Source: Sepioteuthis lessoniana
Taxonomy: Eukaryota; Mollusca; Cephalopoda; Myopsida; Loliginidae
Assembly (NCBI GenBank): GCA_963585895.1
Contig: OY757904.1
Span: 87,454,543-87,518,542, forward strand
DNA: 64,000 nt
Direction of reading: 5' to 3'
Position 1 is the first letter of the stretch; every line of letters starts with the position of its first letter. The notes under the pieces are model-generated. The model saw nothing but the letters and a program-made list of their open reading frames with translations, was not told the origin of the DNA and did not search any database. Shown here piece by piece: positions 11,981 through 22,319 of the stretch. The position numbers were made by a program, and so were the translations under genes.

Positions 11981-12029
11981 ATACACAGCTGATGAGAGCT
12001 AATAAGGTCGAAACAGCTGTCCAGTGTTT
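11981..12029 (+). ncRNA. Type I hammerhead ribozyme motif
   Basis: Core CTGATGA at 11989-11995, stem II GAGCT/AGGTC with loop AATA (one G.G mismatch), GAAA at 12010-12013, minimal stem III AC[AGCT]GT, and cleavage residue C at 12021. Stem I pairs ATACACAG (11981-11988) with CAGTGTTT (12022-12029), with two mismatches. All conserved core bases are present. Minimal stem III hammerheads are known from animal retroelements, including Penelope-like ones (family knowledge). The mismatches suggest a decayed copy. Confidence 0.6.
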
Positions 12030-12059
12030 CCATATGTTGAGCAGAGGTGTTCACTGGAT

Positions 12060-12170
12060 TTTCTGGTCATGGTAATTCAATTCACAATACTCTTACCACT
12101 TAAGTCTTTGGTATGACTTGACCTGGGATTGAACCTCAGCCTCCCAGACCATTGGCCTGGTGACAATATA
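12060..12170 (-). mobile_element. tRNA-derived SINE S2, partial copy 1
   Basis: The minus strand carries box B-like GGTTCAATCCCAGGTC followed by AAGTCATACCAAAGACTTAA, the same order as in the copies at 14728, 33172 and 36757. It lies about 30 bp after the hammerhead motif. Confidence 0.65.
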
Positions 12171-12654
12171 TAATAAATATAACCAATTTGTGTAGGTGGG
12201 GAAAGCAGAAATTAAAATCAATGAAAAAAAACTGAAGCTCTAACAACCCAATGACACTATGACCATGCTTTTAAATAATGATTTAAGAGCTATAAAACAA
12301 TTATGAATCAAATGCATCTGAATTTTAGATTAGAGGAAAAACACTCGAACATAATACAGATATGCTATCATTGACTGTAGGGGACATGAAATTCTATACA
12401 TTAAATCTAGATGTTAAGAATTTTCCCTCCCACAATGATAATGGGGGAGGAGGTATTCATCAATTCAAATGTCCATTGTCCCAAATGAATCTCTAACATT
12501 AAAACAAGTGACATTGGTCATACCACAAAATTATCAAGAAGGCTCACTACACCTTTCAAAGTCTTGCCCCCTAAGTCAACACTAAAGAAAAAAAATGATT
12601 TGGCTTAATGCAACATTTATAGAAGTATTTTAGTAATACAAAAATACTCACATT

Positions 12655-12765
12655 TACAACAGCTCTGTACTGATGTAGCATGGAAGACCTACCAAAACCG
12701 ATGGCTGATAGGAACGAGTGGTGGGAGGTCGGGGGAATTCATATTAGTGGCACGTCATATAGACA
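12655..12765 (+). mobile_element. LINE family X, 3'-end fragment
   Basis: Frames read LQQLCTD, MEDLPKPMADRNEWW and HISGTS, the decayed form of the family X C-terminus (QQLC.D...PEDLPEAMNDR). Only the last ~35 codons are present, typical of 5'-truncated LINE insertion. Confidence 0.6.
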
Positions 12766-13550
12766 ATATCAAAATTAAAAATCCTAGAAGCTTTATATAT
12801 AAAATTTAAACAGCACTTATTACTTATTGTACTTATTACTTTATTCTACTTTGCATAGTAGAAATATTCACCTGCTACCACTTAGCATCACCTTGGTGAT
12901 TTAAAAAGAAGCCCCCTTTTAGTATTAAAATAAAGTGGTTTAGCTTTTTACCTAAATTGATTCAGAAATAAACATGCATTAACTAGATAATGGTTCTGAT
13001 AAGAACTACAAATAGATTCTTTGGAGAAACCATTTACACATTTCAAGAGTGTAACATAAAAAAGGGCTTGTGAAAGAAAGTCTTTCATACACGAGTCTGT
13101 ATTAAAATGGACAGAAAAATCAATTTTGTGGTTCCAATATATATTTATTTTTTTTGTTTATATATTTACAGTTTGAGAAATTTCCAAACTCGTATTTGGG
13201 TTAAAAAAGTAATAGTATAATTTGTTTGTAAATATTCTAGCAATCAGCAACGTATACCTAATCTAAAGAAACAGTGACAGAATTCCTTAGAGTGAAATAT
13301 GAATACCTACAGATTCAGAAAAAAATCTAAGGTTTCACCTAACTGGATTATTCAGTTATAATTGAAAATGGGTTGGATCAAAACTAATTTTATTTGTTCT
13401 TCCTGGCAGCTTGTTAACTAACTTAGCACAATTAAAATGGAAAGATTTACTTTACCTAGGAACAACCTTTTTATGCCAACATTTAGTATTTCCTACTTTT
13501 AAGTCATTCATTGGGATTGTTATAGGAAGCAATAGCTACATTTATCAACT

Positions 13551-13551
13551 G

Positions 13552-13583
<32 letters not shown>
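13551..13583 (+). repeat. (TA)n microsatellite
   Basis: About 16 TA dinucleotides in A+T-rich intergenic sequence. Confidence 0.9.
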
Positions 13584-13586
<3 letters not shown>

Positions 13587-14104
13587 ATTTTAACAGGATC
13601 TGCACCTTGGTTCTTAATTTCCCACACTGATATACTTGTTCTGTCTATATATCTTGTGCAAGACTGATTCTATATACCTCTACCTTGTATACTATACATT
13701 CATTTTGACATTTCCCTTTGAGGAGGGCACTTGGTTTTATTGGTGCAATTACATTTTAGGGATTCACTCGGTTGATTATTCCTACGTTTTTTGTTTTTTT
13801 TGGGGGGGGTGCTTTTGCTGATTACATTTGCAACATTGGTCATACAACTGTAGCTTAATTTGACTGTGTCCCTATTAAATATTTTGTATAGGTTGCTCCA
13901 CAGAGGAAAGTTTTTCTGTAATTTTCCTTGCTCTACACCTCTTATGTACACCTACTGGACTTATAAACAAGTTTGCCTTTTAACTACATTTTCTTTTAAG
14001 TACCATTTCATAATTGTTTATTTTTAGTGAAGATATCAATTAGTAGATAATCTAAACATAATACCATTTGGGATATGCTTGAAAATCTGTCTAGGATGGT
14101 TAGA

Positions 14105-14716
14105 ACTGTTATATTTAGCGTATGGTGGCATGGAAAAGACAAACAGTTTGAAAGTTTTTGTATGGATGCACGACATGGACGCTAACAAAACGGCTGGAGA
14201 AGAAGCTAGACAGCAATTACACAAGAATGTTGCAAGCAATATTGAACAAGTCCTGGCGGCAACACCCCCACAAGACACTAACTATACGGCCACCTGCCTC
14301 CCATCACGAAAACTATCCAAGTTAGACAAACCAGACATGCAGGACACTGCTGGAGAAGCAGGNNNNNNNNNNNNNNNNNNNNNNNNNNNNNNNNNNNNNN
14401 NNNNNNNNNNNNNNNNNNNNNNNNNNNNNNNNNNNNNNNNNNNNNNNNNNNNNNNNNNNNNNNNNNNNNNNNNNNNNNNNNNNNNNNNNNNNNNNNNNNN
14501 NNNNNNNNNNNNNNNNNNNNNNNNNNNNNNNNNNNNNNNNNNNNNNNNNNNNNNNNNNNNNNGACGACCAGCACGAATATACACTCAGCAGCTATGTGGA
14601 CGATACAGGATGTAGCCCTGAAGACCTGCCAGAGGCGATGAACGATAGGAAGAAGTTGCGAGAGAGGGCCAGGGATATCCATGCTAGCAGCACGACATGA
14701 TGATGATAATGATGAC
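14105..14716 (+). mobile_element. LINE family X, C-terminal part split by an assembly gap
   Basis: Before the gap one frame reads GCTTWTLTKRLEKKLDSNYT, then RMLQAILNKSWRQHPHK and HCWRS. After the gap it reads SSYVDDTGCSPEDLPEAMND and ends in a (TGA/TAA)-rich tail (ATGATGATGATAATGATGAC). Tails like this mark the 3' ends of several LINE groups. Adjacent frames read across the Ns are artefacts. Confidence 0.8.
14363..14562. other. Assembly gap (200 N)
   Basis: Exactly 200 N, the usual placeholder size. The flanking LINE frame runs from HCWRSR to GRPARIY, which in this family lie only ~20 codons apart. The true gap may be about 60-70 bp if nothing is inserted. Confidence 0.95.
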
Positions 14717-14727
14717 ATAATGTTTGT

Positions 14728-14990
14728 AAACTGGGTCATTGGCCCAAGTAGGTAGAGTGTTCACCAATGGTCAGGGACACCTGGGTTCAATCCCAGGTCA
14801 CGTTATACCAAAACTTTAAAATGGTACTTGATATCTCCTTGCTCAACACTCAGCAATATAAGGTACGTATCAAGGGTAAAGTGGAGTGATCCAGGTAAAG
14901 GTATAACGCCCTCTCCAACACCTCGGTGTAGTGGCTATTGAAAAGGAGCCTTCGGGTCGCCCTCGACTACGGCCGCCAACTTTACTTACA
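14728..14990 (+). mobile_element. tRNA-derived SINE S2, copy 2 (most complete)
   Basis: Box A-like TGGCCCAAGTAGG at 14740-14752 and box B GTTCAATCC at 14785-14793, spaced as in a tRNA gene. The body continues with TATACCAAAACTTTAAAATG, CTTGCTCAACACTCAGCAAT, ATCAAGGGTAAAGTGGAG and GGAGCCTTCGG, ending near CCAACTTTACTTA. It starts about 12 bp after the tail of LINE family X. Transcription would be by RNA polymerase III. Confidence 0.8.
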
Positions 14991-15320
14991 TAATGTTTCG
15001 AAACCCACAATCATCGCTGTACTTGGAGCAAAGGAAAACGACATGTTCACACAAAAAATGTAACAAAGATTTGGCGAAAAGAAGTCCACACAATCTGCGT
15101 TTATTTCTCAGTAGCGGTATAAAACAAATGTTTGTTATACAGTAGTTAGTTTAGACGAGAGATATCTGGTTTGTATTGACTAAAAATAAGAATTTATATA
15201 GTCTAGTTAAATAATGTTTTAAAACAAACAATCTACACAGAATTAAGAGCAAAATGGTTATGTCTCTATAGCGGTATAAAACAATGTTTGTTATACATTA
15301 GTTAGTTTGGACCAGAGATA
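14985..15320 (+). repeat. Diverged direct duplication of about 160 bp
   Basis: AGCGGTATAAAACAAATGTT and the TAGTTAGTTT...GAGATAT that follows at 15112-15166 recur at 15268-15322 with few changes. The preceding ATAATGTTT...ACAATC blocks recur as well. Each unit holds an imperfect palindrome around AAACA/TGTTT. Confidence 0.6.
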
Positions 15321-15492
15321 TAACTTAGTCTTGCTCATGCTGTCATAAATATAACGACACAAGCGTCCAGAAAAGAGGCAATATTCAATTCTTGTGTATA
15401 ATACGGTTTTAGGCTTAAAAATCTGCCAAAAAGTGCGGTATTATATACAAATAATTTCAGTACACCATGTGAAGTGCCTATTTAAGAACATA

Positions 15493-16390
15493 GCCGAGCG
15501 GCACACGATAAGTTTCCAGACTTTTTTTCGTATGGGCATTTAAAATTGTTGTAGAGTCTCGAAAATTCGGTGTGTTATTGCTATACATCTTATGAGATGA
15601 CTAACCAATTTTTATGATTTCAGGTTTAAATGAACAGCTACAGCAGCAATTGGAATACACCCTACTAAAGCCTGATTGTCACAGCTGGGGAATTTCAAAA
15701 ATGCAATCTGGACGTGAGGACACTTTAGAAGAACGATATGCAATAAAGTTCTATTTTAAACTTGGAAAAAATGCCACAGAAACGTATGGAAATGCTTCAG
15801 GACTGCTTTTTCGACCATCTTGCATGAATCGAGCATCAATTTTTGTGGCATAGAGATTCAAGGAAGGCAGGGCTCTGTGAGGATGATGAGAGAGTGTGGA
15901 GGAGTAAGGAAGTCATACACCATAGTTGATAGCCAAAGGGGTTAGGGGTTAAGCTAGTATGTTGAAGGTTTTAAGGGAGTTCAGCAAGATATTCTGTCGG
16001 AAGAGCCAGCACTCTTCAAATCGGCTAGTGCATTCCACCAGGACAATCACCAGTTCCACAACTCCATCCTTGTCACAGGACTATTTTGACCAAGATGGGC
16101 ATCAAGACAGTCTCCACCTCCCTATAGTCCAGACCTTGCTCCCTATGACTTTTGCTTATTCCCTAACTCAGGAGGGGCTGTCGTTTGATGAGGAGTGGAG
16201 AGGATGGAAGAGGCTGTGACGAGCTCATGACACGCGGACTACATGGAGCCTTCCAGAAGTTGTTGGAACGGTACAACAACTGCATTGCAGCTGGGGGAGA
16301 TTACTTCGAAGGGGATTTGAGTTTCATGAGTGTACTATCAATAAAAGTGCCCATACGAAAAAAGTCTGGGTGCTTATCGTATGCACCTCG
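15493..16390 (+). mobile_element. mariner-type DNA transposon, internally deleted
   Basis: Terminal inverted repeats at 15493-15537 and 16349-16390 share CAGACTTTTTTTCGTATGGG and CGATAAG, flanked on both sides by TA, the mariner target duplication. Inside, frames give FRPSCMNRASIF (N-terminal helix-turn-helix region), VLREFSKIF, PPPPYSPDLAPYDFCLFP (third catalytic Asp region) and FQKLLERYNNCIAAGGDYFE. At 898 bp it is shorter than the usual ~1.3 kb. The middle of the transposase, including the first two catalytic Asp regions, is missing, and the rest shifts frame and has stops. Non-autonomous. Confidence 0.88.
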
Positions 16391-17394
16391 TAAATTCAAT
16401 ATGGAGTACAATCCTGAGAGATTTCCTGCAGTTGTGTCATACTTATTATGACTTTGGTTATAGATGACCATGCAAAATAATTCGATATAATGTAACATTT
16501 TTATGTTTACAGTCGGTTGATAGAATAAATTTTTGGACTTACTTACTAGTTATTCCATGCACGTTTCTCTATTGTATATGCATTCATGAATAAATATAAG
16601 CATGTAAAAGGGTTTAAAAATTGTGGTAGGCCATTATAAGGATGAATAAGAACTGTCAAAATAGCGTCTTTTAACGTAAGAACATTACACAGAACAAACT
16701 AGTGACCTGAGGTAATTGCAGCCGAGCATTATATGCATAGGAACATAGATATTACCCCAGAGAACTAAAACTAAAATACTATTATCCCGGTATTGGATGG
16801 ACATTTGTGTCAGCATCTGCATGAAACACTGTCAATGCTACTATCGGGAGTGTTTCTCAGTCCTCTTGCCTTAAAATCACTAAATTGTTCAGAGAAAATC
16901 CAACCGAGAATGATGTATGCTACATTTAATGGCACAACTCACCAAACAGAAATATGAATATCTTGCAGAGTTTTCTCTCAAGAACAAGTTCGCATGCCTA
17001 AACACTAAATTCCAGAAAATGAATGGAAATCTATGGGCAAATATAAATCCAAATAATTTTAAAGCAAAGCTAAATGATATATTTATAAGCAAGAAACACC
17101 TATTTTGAATGAGTATTGTCCGATTAAAGAAAGATTCGCCTAAGTATACGCAGATTTAAGAAACAATTAGTTGAAGCTTCACGAATGATAGGTCCTCATT
17201 GGTCAATAATGATATAAGCAATCAATATAGAGTAGTTGTTAGAAGCAAGTTTGATACTCTTCGGGAGACATATGAAAGACATACTCCGAATGACGAATAT
17301 GAAAAAATTTGGGATCAGATGAGGAAGGATTATTATTCTACTCTACTGTACTGTCCGCTTTGCATAGCAATCTGAAGTGTAAATTTAATCTTAC

Positions 17395-17475
17395 TTGGAC
17401 CGATGTCTTCATCTAAATTGTCATAATTACTATGTTTCGGCTATGGTAGCCTCTACCCTTCTTCAGGTTTTTGTT
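17395..17475 (-). mobile_element. Family T element, decayed end fragment (copy D)
   Basis: The minus strand reads GAAGAAGGGTAGAGGCTACC, AGCCGAAACATAGTAATTAT and TTTAGATGAAGACAT, the decayed right-end signature of family T (GAAGAAGGCTGG...CCGAAACGTTGTG...GATGAAGACAATAG). Confidence 0.5.
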
Positions 17476-17481
17476 ATGGTC

Positions 17482-17756
17482 GGAATTTCGAACCGAACTC
17501 TTTTTTCAGTTCCGTAGGGCTAATGGATAAAAAAGCGTTGATTAAAGTGTATCTAGTTATGATGCAGCTGTAATTTCAATTTGTTTGTAAAGTAATGAGC
17601 TATAATAGAGTTCATTTGATGAATCAGTTAAGTGAAATCACAAAGACTAATTAACCAGGAAGAATTAATTGATATGAGATATCCTCTGAGTATGGACAGC
17701 GAACTGAGAAAAATCTACACTCCGGAGATTGAATAAAGAGTTCGGTTTGAAATTCC
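17482..17756. repeat. Inverted repeat with ~220-bp spacer
   Basis: GGAATTTCGAACCGAACTCT at 17482 and its near complement AAGAGTTCGGTTTGAAATTC near 17735 form 26-bp arms with two mismatches. The spacer shows nothing recognisable. It may be the ends of a small non-autonomous element. Confidence 0.6.
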
Positions 17757-18505
17757 CTGAATGTTATCGACTACGACAGAAAGCTGAAAGGTAACATGAC
17801 TGAAACATTGTGACTCTAACAACCGTGATGAAAATTCTAGTACGAGTACATGAGTTTATAATAATAACAGATGATGAATATAATTTATTTGTTGTAAATC
17901 TTAGGTAAAATTTACAATCAGACAATCACATAGATATGTTAAAACTTTGAACAAGGAAGAATCAAAAGGTTTGAATCTGATTTTCCCTTTTGATACATAT
18001 TTCTAAAACCTTGATTGAAGTTTTTTTTATTAAATGATCATGAATAATAACAAATCAACAGGAAAGAATATATCATTTTGCATTTTCTTATCAAAGAATG
18101 AATATTAACTTACTTGCAAATTGTTGTTGAGTTACTATGCATAGCAGGACATTTTGAGCAGTATTTCTTATGCAAGAAAAAAATTAACTTATAATCCAGT
18201 AATATCATATCTTAATGTATTGAAACAAAACTATTTATCTTTCCCTTATTGATTAAATGAGGACGCATTATCTTCTGTTTTGCATTTCTATTCATTACAA
18301 GTAAAGCTTGGTCTTAATTAAGGCTTCTTTGTTTCGAACATTTTAGAAATGAAGTAATTGTCATTTTAGAAATTAATTAGTTGTCATTTTTTCGAGGTGA
18401 TAAAGACTTGGCTCACTAAATCTAATAATTTTTATTGTATAGATTGCTTTGAAACGTCAAATAAATAGTCTTAATATTGATTAAATAGCAGTAAAAATAG
18501 TACCG

Positions 18506-18967
18506 TCATTGACTCGAGAGTACTGCTCGATTATATTGATAATTACCATATAATTGCGTTTGCCTTACAGAAGTCAAGAAATTTCCCTCTGTATATTTCA
18601 TATTGTTCTGATAATGATATGGAATTTCATAATGCATGATTTTAACTCTTTCAGGTATTGTTAAGTGACAATAACATTTAACACGGAATGTGTTGTCATT
18701 AACATTCCCGAAACAAAATTCAATAAGTATTTCTCCTTTTTGTAATCTTATTTCTGGTGTTGGATCTTCATCCAGCGTCAGGGTATCATTTTCAACTGCT
18801 GGACAAATTAGAATTTTAAAATTTGAGCTTGTGTTTATTGGTGGAAAGAGATGTATTTTCGCTGTCAAATACCTTTTATCCTTTTGCCCTGGGAATATAA
18901 TAACTGAACTCAAAACCGCAATATTAGTTGGTACACCACAAAACGCTATGGCTGAACACTGTTCCAA
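18506..18967 (-). CDS. Unrecognised 153-codon ORF
   Basis: The longest non-repeat ORF outside the known elements. It starts MEQCSAIAFCGVPTNIAV and has a mixed, non-low-complexity composition with an acidic stretch (ENDTLTLDEDPTPE) and alternating hydrophobic residues that suggest a beta-rich fold. No signal peptide, membrane segment or catalytic motif is evident. No splice partner or promoter was identified. It could be a host exon, part of an unrecognised mobile element, or chance. Confidence 0.25.
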   Translation of the reverse strand: MEQCSAIAFCGVPTNIAVLSSVIIFPGQKDKRYLTAKIHLFPPINTSSNFKILICPAVENDTLTLDEDPTPEIRLQKGEILIEFCFGNVNDNTFRVKCYCHLTIPERVKIMHYEIPYHYQNNMKYTEGNFLTSVRQTQLYGNYQYNRAVLSSQ

Positions 18968-19585
18968 AAGATTTCATTAAATTTATTTTTTGTCGGTGGT
19001 ACTTTTCAAAAACACAGAGATGCTATACACTAATCCTTGGCAGAGTGCTCTGATACTACACTTTGATCTCAGCCAGAGGACCTGAAATGATACTTTCATG
19101 CAAGGCATGGCACATAGACACTAATCAAATGTAGAAAGGCTCATGTCTACGTCATTAATCCTGTAATATTTCACTGCCACAATGTTAGTGAGGAAATCTT
19201 TTTCCCATATTTGGTTTCTTTGTTTAATAGCTTCGCGGGTTGTTTATTGCCAAAGCCATCATTGCAGTAGTTGTTTAATCCATTGCTGGGGTAAGTGGGA
19301 CATTCCTTCCTTTCCCAAGAGTTCGAAAGATAACGTAATAGCACGACTGGAGTTCTAACTCGATTACTATGATGTCAGAGTCCATCACATTAGTCACTAC
19401 ATCATGGAGTCTCCTGCTGTTCTCAATATTGATAAGATATCAAAGCTAACTAGTAATCTGAATGCAGGAAAATATGTATTTAATTATAAATTGACCATGA
19501 AACATAAAGAAAAATAATAAAACTATTACATTCTTAATTTAACTACTAATTTTGTATTCTTATGTTATTGGAGTTTATTGGGATA

Positions 19586-19640
19586 AGAATTAAAATCATC
19601 TATTATGAGTATCAGCACTGGTAATAGATGATTTTAATTT
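19586..19640. repeat. Short hairpin (17-bp arms)
   Basis: ATTAAAATCATCTATTA and TAATAGATGATTTTAAT are exact complements separated by a 16-nt loop. Confidence 0.8.
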
Positions 19641-20619
19641 TTATCTGAAATTTTTGTGATGAGGCATTCTTATCATTTAAAGCTGTAATGAATAAAATAA
19701 TACGAAATGACAATTGAGCATTCATAAATAGAAAGAAAAATAATTTTCAAAAACAGAAAAAATATCTGGATGGAGAATAGACCGAAAAATTGACTTTTAT
19801 TTATCGTAAAAATCAAATGTCGTAGAGTATGAAGATGATATTTATTCAATCATGTTGGAGGAAGTCACAATCATACACGAGGGCCAAGGAGACAGGATAA
19901 ATAATTACGATTCAGTTTTGTTGAAAATTAGCAATATTTTGAAGGATTTTATCCTTTCAAGTCAGCTGTATTGGCCCTTAAAGACCAACATTTTTCTCAG
20001 TGTCCTGACAAGGCTTATCTGGCTTAAGTTCCACATGGACTATTCACTCTCACTATTATTCAAAAGCTTAAAACAGAAGAAACTTTTATTATATAAAAAA
20101 AAAAATTTCAGCTCACCTTCGTGACACTGAAGTACGAACGTGCATAGAATACGTTTTTAACATGGAAGAAAATGGAGTTTTGACGCTCCGTTTACATAGA
20201 AAAGTTAATATAATAGAGTTTACATTGAAGGTTTACATAGAAAAGTCTCTAGATTAAAGGATTAGCTGTTAAAATATATAAGTGTGAAAGTAAACAAGTA
20301 AAAAGCAAGAAACTCCCTTGTAGTTTAATAGTGGTTCAAGGAATGGAAAAAATGTGGGTGAACATTAAAAATTAGAAAATCGGAATAACTTAGGAAAATC
20401 TCAAAAGTTTCCTATGTAACCTTTCACACATTTCTCACTAGTTTCAAGAATATATCATTTTATACAGTGTTCTTTTCTCTATTCTGCACATGATCGATTT
20501 TGAGATTTTTCAATAATTTGTAAAGATAAAGAATAAATTTCACTCACACAATTATATTCAACGATTTTAATGATTATAAATAAGTTTCACACGGACGAGC
20601 AAAGGTTGGACAACTAGCT

Positions 20620-20755
20620 AGAACTTATATACAGCAGCTCTGTGCCGATACAGAATGTAGCCTGGAAGACCTCTCAGGAGTGATGGACGATAGAGACGGG
20701 TGACGAGAGAGGGTCAGGGAGGTCCGTGCTGGCAGCATAACATGATAATGATGAT
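20620..20755 (+). mobile_element. LINE family X, 3'-end fragment
   Basis: AACTTATATACAGCAGCTCT...GTAGCCTGGAAGACCTCTCA... encodes the same C-terminal end as 14570-14700 (YIQQLC.D...EDL..VMDDR). It ends in an ATGATAATGATGATAT tail. Confidence 0.7.
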
Positions 20756-20774
20756 ATAAATATCTTATGATTTT

Positions 20775-21000
20775 AAAAGGAAAATTTCAGCTGTGGAGAC
20801 TAGTTTGAATGGGGCAAATTCTTGAGAAAATACCAAAAAACATGGAAAAGAGACTAGGTGAACTGGAGATCCGTGAGAAAATTGAAACCGCTCAAACTAC
20901 AGCACTTCTCAGAACAGCTAAAATGCTCAGAAAGGTCCTCGAGAGTTGAGGAGATTTGCTGTCACTCGGACTACTACTTGGACAGTTTCGTGAAGAATTA
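20775..21000 (+). mobile_element. Endonuclease-LINE (RLE) fragment, C-terminal end
   Basis: Reads KNMEKRLGELEIREKIETAQ, TTALLRTAKMLRKVLES, then GDLLSLGL, the extreme C-terminus of the R2/R4/NeSL-like LINE family seen at 25950-38710. 5'-truncated. It directly follows the family X fragment. Confidence 0.75.
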
Positions 21001-21129
21001 TAATAATTTAAATTTTATGAAACAAAATTATCAATAAGAACGATATGATCATTTGTTCCGTCGCGTAGGTTTATGATTGAACCACTTTCTCTTAAATTGA
21101 AATCATCAAAATTTGTGCCAGTCATATAA

Positions 21130-21560
21130 ATTTACTGAATATCATAATATTTTTTATCGTTCAGGGTTTTAGGATTATGGTCTTCAGCTTTATTCACAAC
21201 GTTTCGTCGAACAGGAGTCGCCTATAACTATTACGCAATGTGTCCTGCTGGACACATTGTGTAACTGTTATAGGCGTTAGTTCCCTAAACTTCTAAAGAG
21301 ACAGTCATCAGGAGATTGCTGGTTCAATCATGACTGCAAGCGATACTGGAATACTTAGCACTTATACTCGGTTATGGTTGACGGAATCAGAACAAACGAC
21401 CTCCGTGGATTAAGTAAAGGACCAGGTTCGAAGTTCTGTGAAGGCTCCTGAGTTTGACAAACACCTGAAGAAGGCTGGAAGATATATCTACCGAAACGTT
21501 GTGAATATAACAATAAAGATGAAGACAATAGTCCGTAAACCTAAACGATAAAATCCACAA
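21130..21560 (+). mobile_element. Family T element, copy A (inverted ends around a tRNA-type promoter)
   Basis: The left end (ATCGTTCAGGGTTTTAGGAT, GTCTTCAGCTTTATTCACAA, CGTTTCG, 21155-21206) and the right end (CCGAAACGTTGTGAATATAA, ATGAAGACAATAGTCCGTAA, ACGAT, 21491-21549) are inverted copies at roughly 80% identity. Between them lies a SINE-like head with GGTTCAATCATGAC as box B, followed by ACGGAATCAGAACAAACGAC and CTGAAGAAGGCTGG. A 27-bp inverted duplication of the tRNA head (21219-21276) is extra in this copy. Confidence 0.7.
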
Positions 21561-22319
21561 ATTTCGTTTAAAAAATTCAGATAACTAATCATAATGTTTT
21601 CTTTTCGCTTTTAGCTTAGATGAAGCAATGTTTAGGATCCTTATTAAACTGGACAGCAAAATAACTGTGAAAAATAGAAAGACATGAAAATTGATGAAAG
21701 TGTGTAAAATTGTACTAAAGAGCTGATATCGGTGATGTATATGTGAAAAAGCAAAAAACAAAAACAAGACAAAACAAAACAAAACAAAAAAAGAAAAAAA
21801 AAAAACGTTAACTTATCCGCAATGAATATTGCATCGACTCCTAACAAAAGACTTAACTATACCAACCAGACTCTTAAAGGCTTTATTGTAACAGAAGGAA
21901 AAAATAAATATAACTGATGAAAAGACGATGAAGACGCATGAAACTACCAAATGTGAAATAGAAAGAAAATCTGTAGATTTCGTTGTATTTCTTCTGGAGT
22001 AAAATTTTTGTTAGAGAGTAGGAGTAAAAGATTTAAAAAAAAGAACACTACTTAAGATATTGAGCCAAAGACTTGGCAATCCCACCAAACAAATCTGTTT
22101 ATCAAAATTACTGAAAATTAAGAAAATAAAAAGTGATGAACAGCACAGTGAAAGAAGCCGAAGTGGTATAAAAAGAATAATGATCAAACATGAATTCAAG
22201 ATCAACGCAGGAAACAGATACAACCGATACAAGAAGAAAAAATAAAATAAACAAAAGTCATACAGAAAAAGAGAAATCTATTATCATCCTTTATGAATAA
22301 AAGTTGAGAAAAATGAAAT

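Larger units (their letters stand above)
16391..18500. other. Intergenic A+T-rich stretch
   Basis: No gene was recognised. It holds an inverted repeat (17482-17756) and an inverted piece of family T (17395-17475). Short ORFs here resemble no family I know. Confidence 0.4.

Noticed and set aside
14079-14739. ORFs of 178, 153 and 100 codons over this region
   Set aside because: They read through 200 Ns. The real coding trace is LINE family X in another frame.
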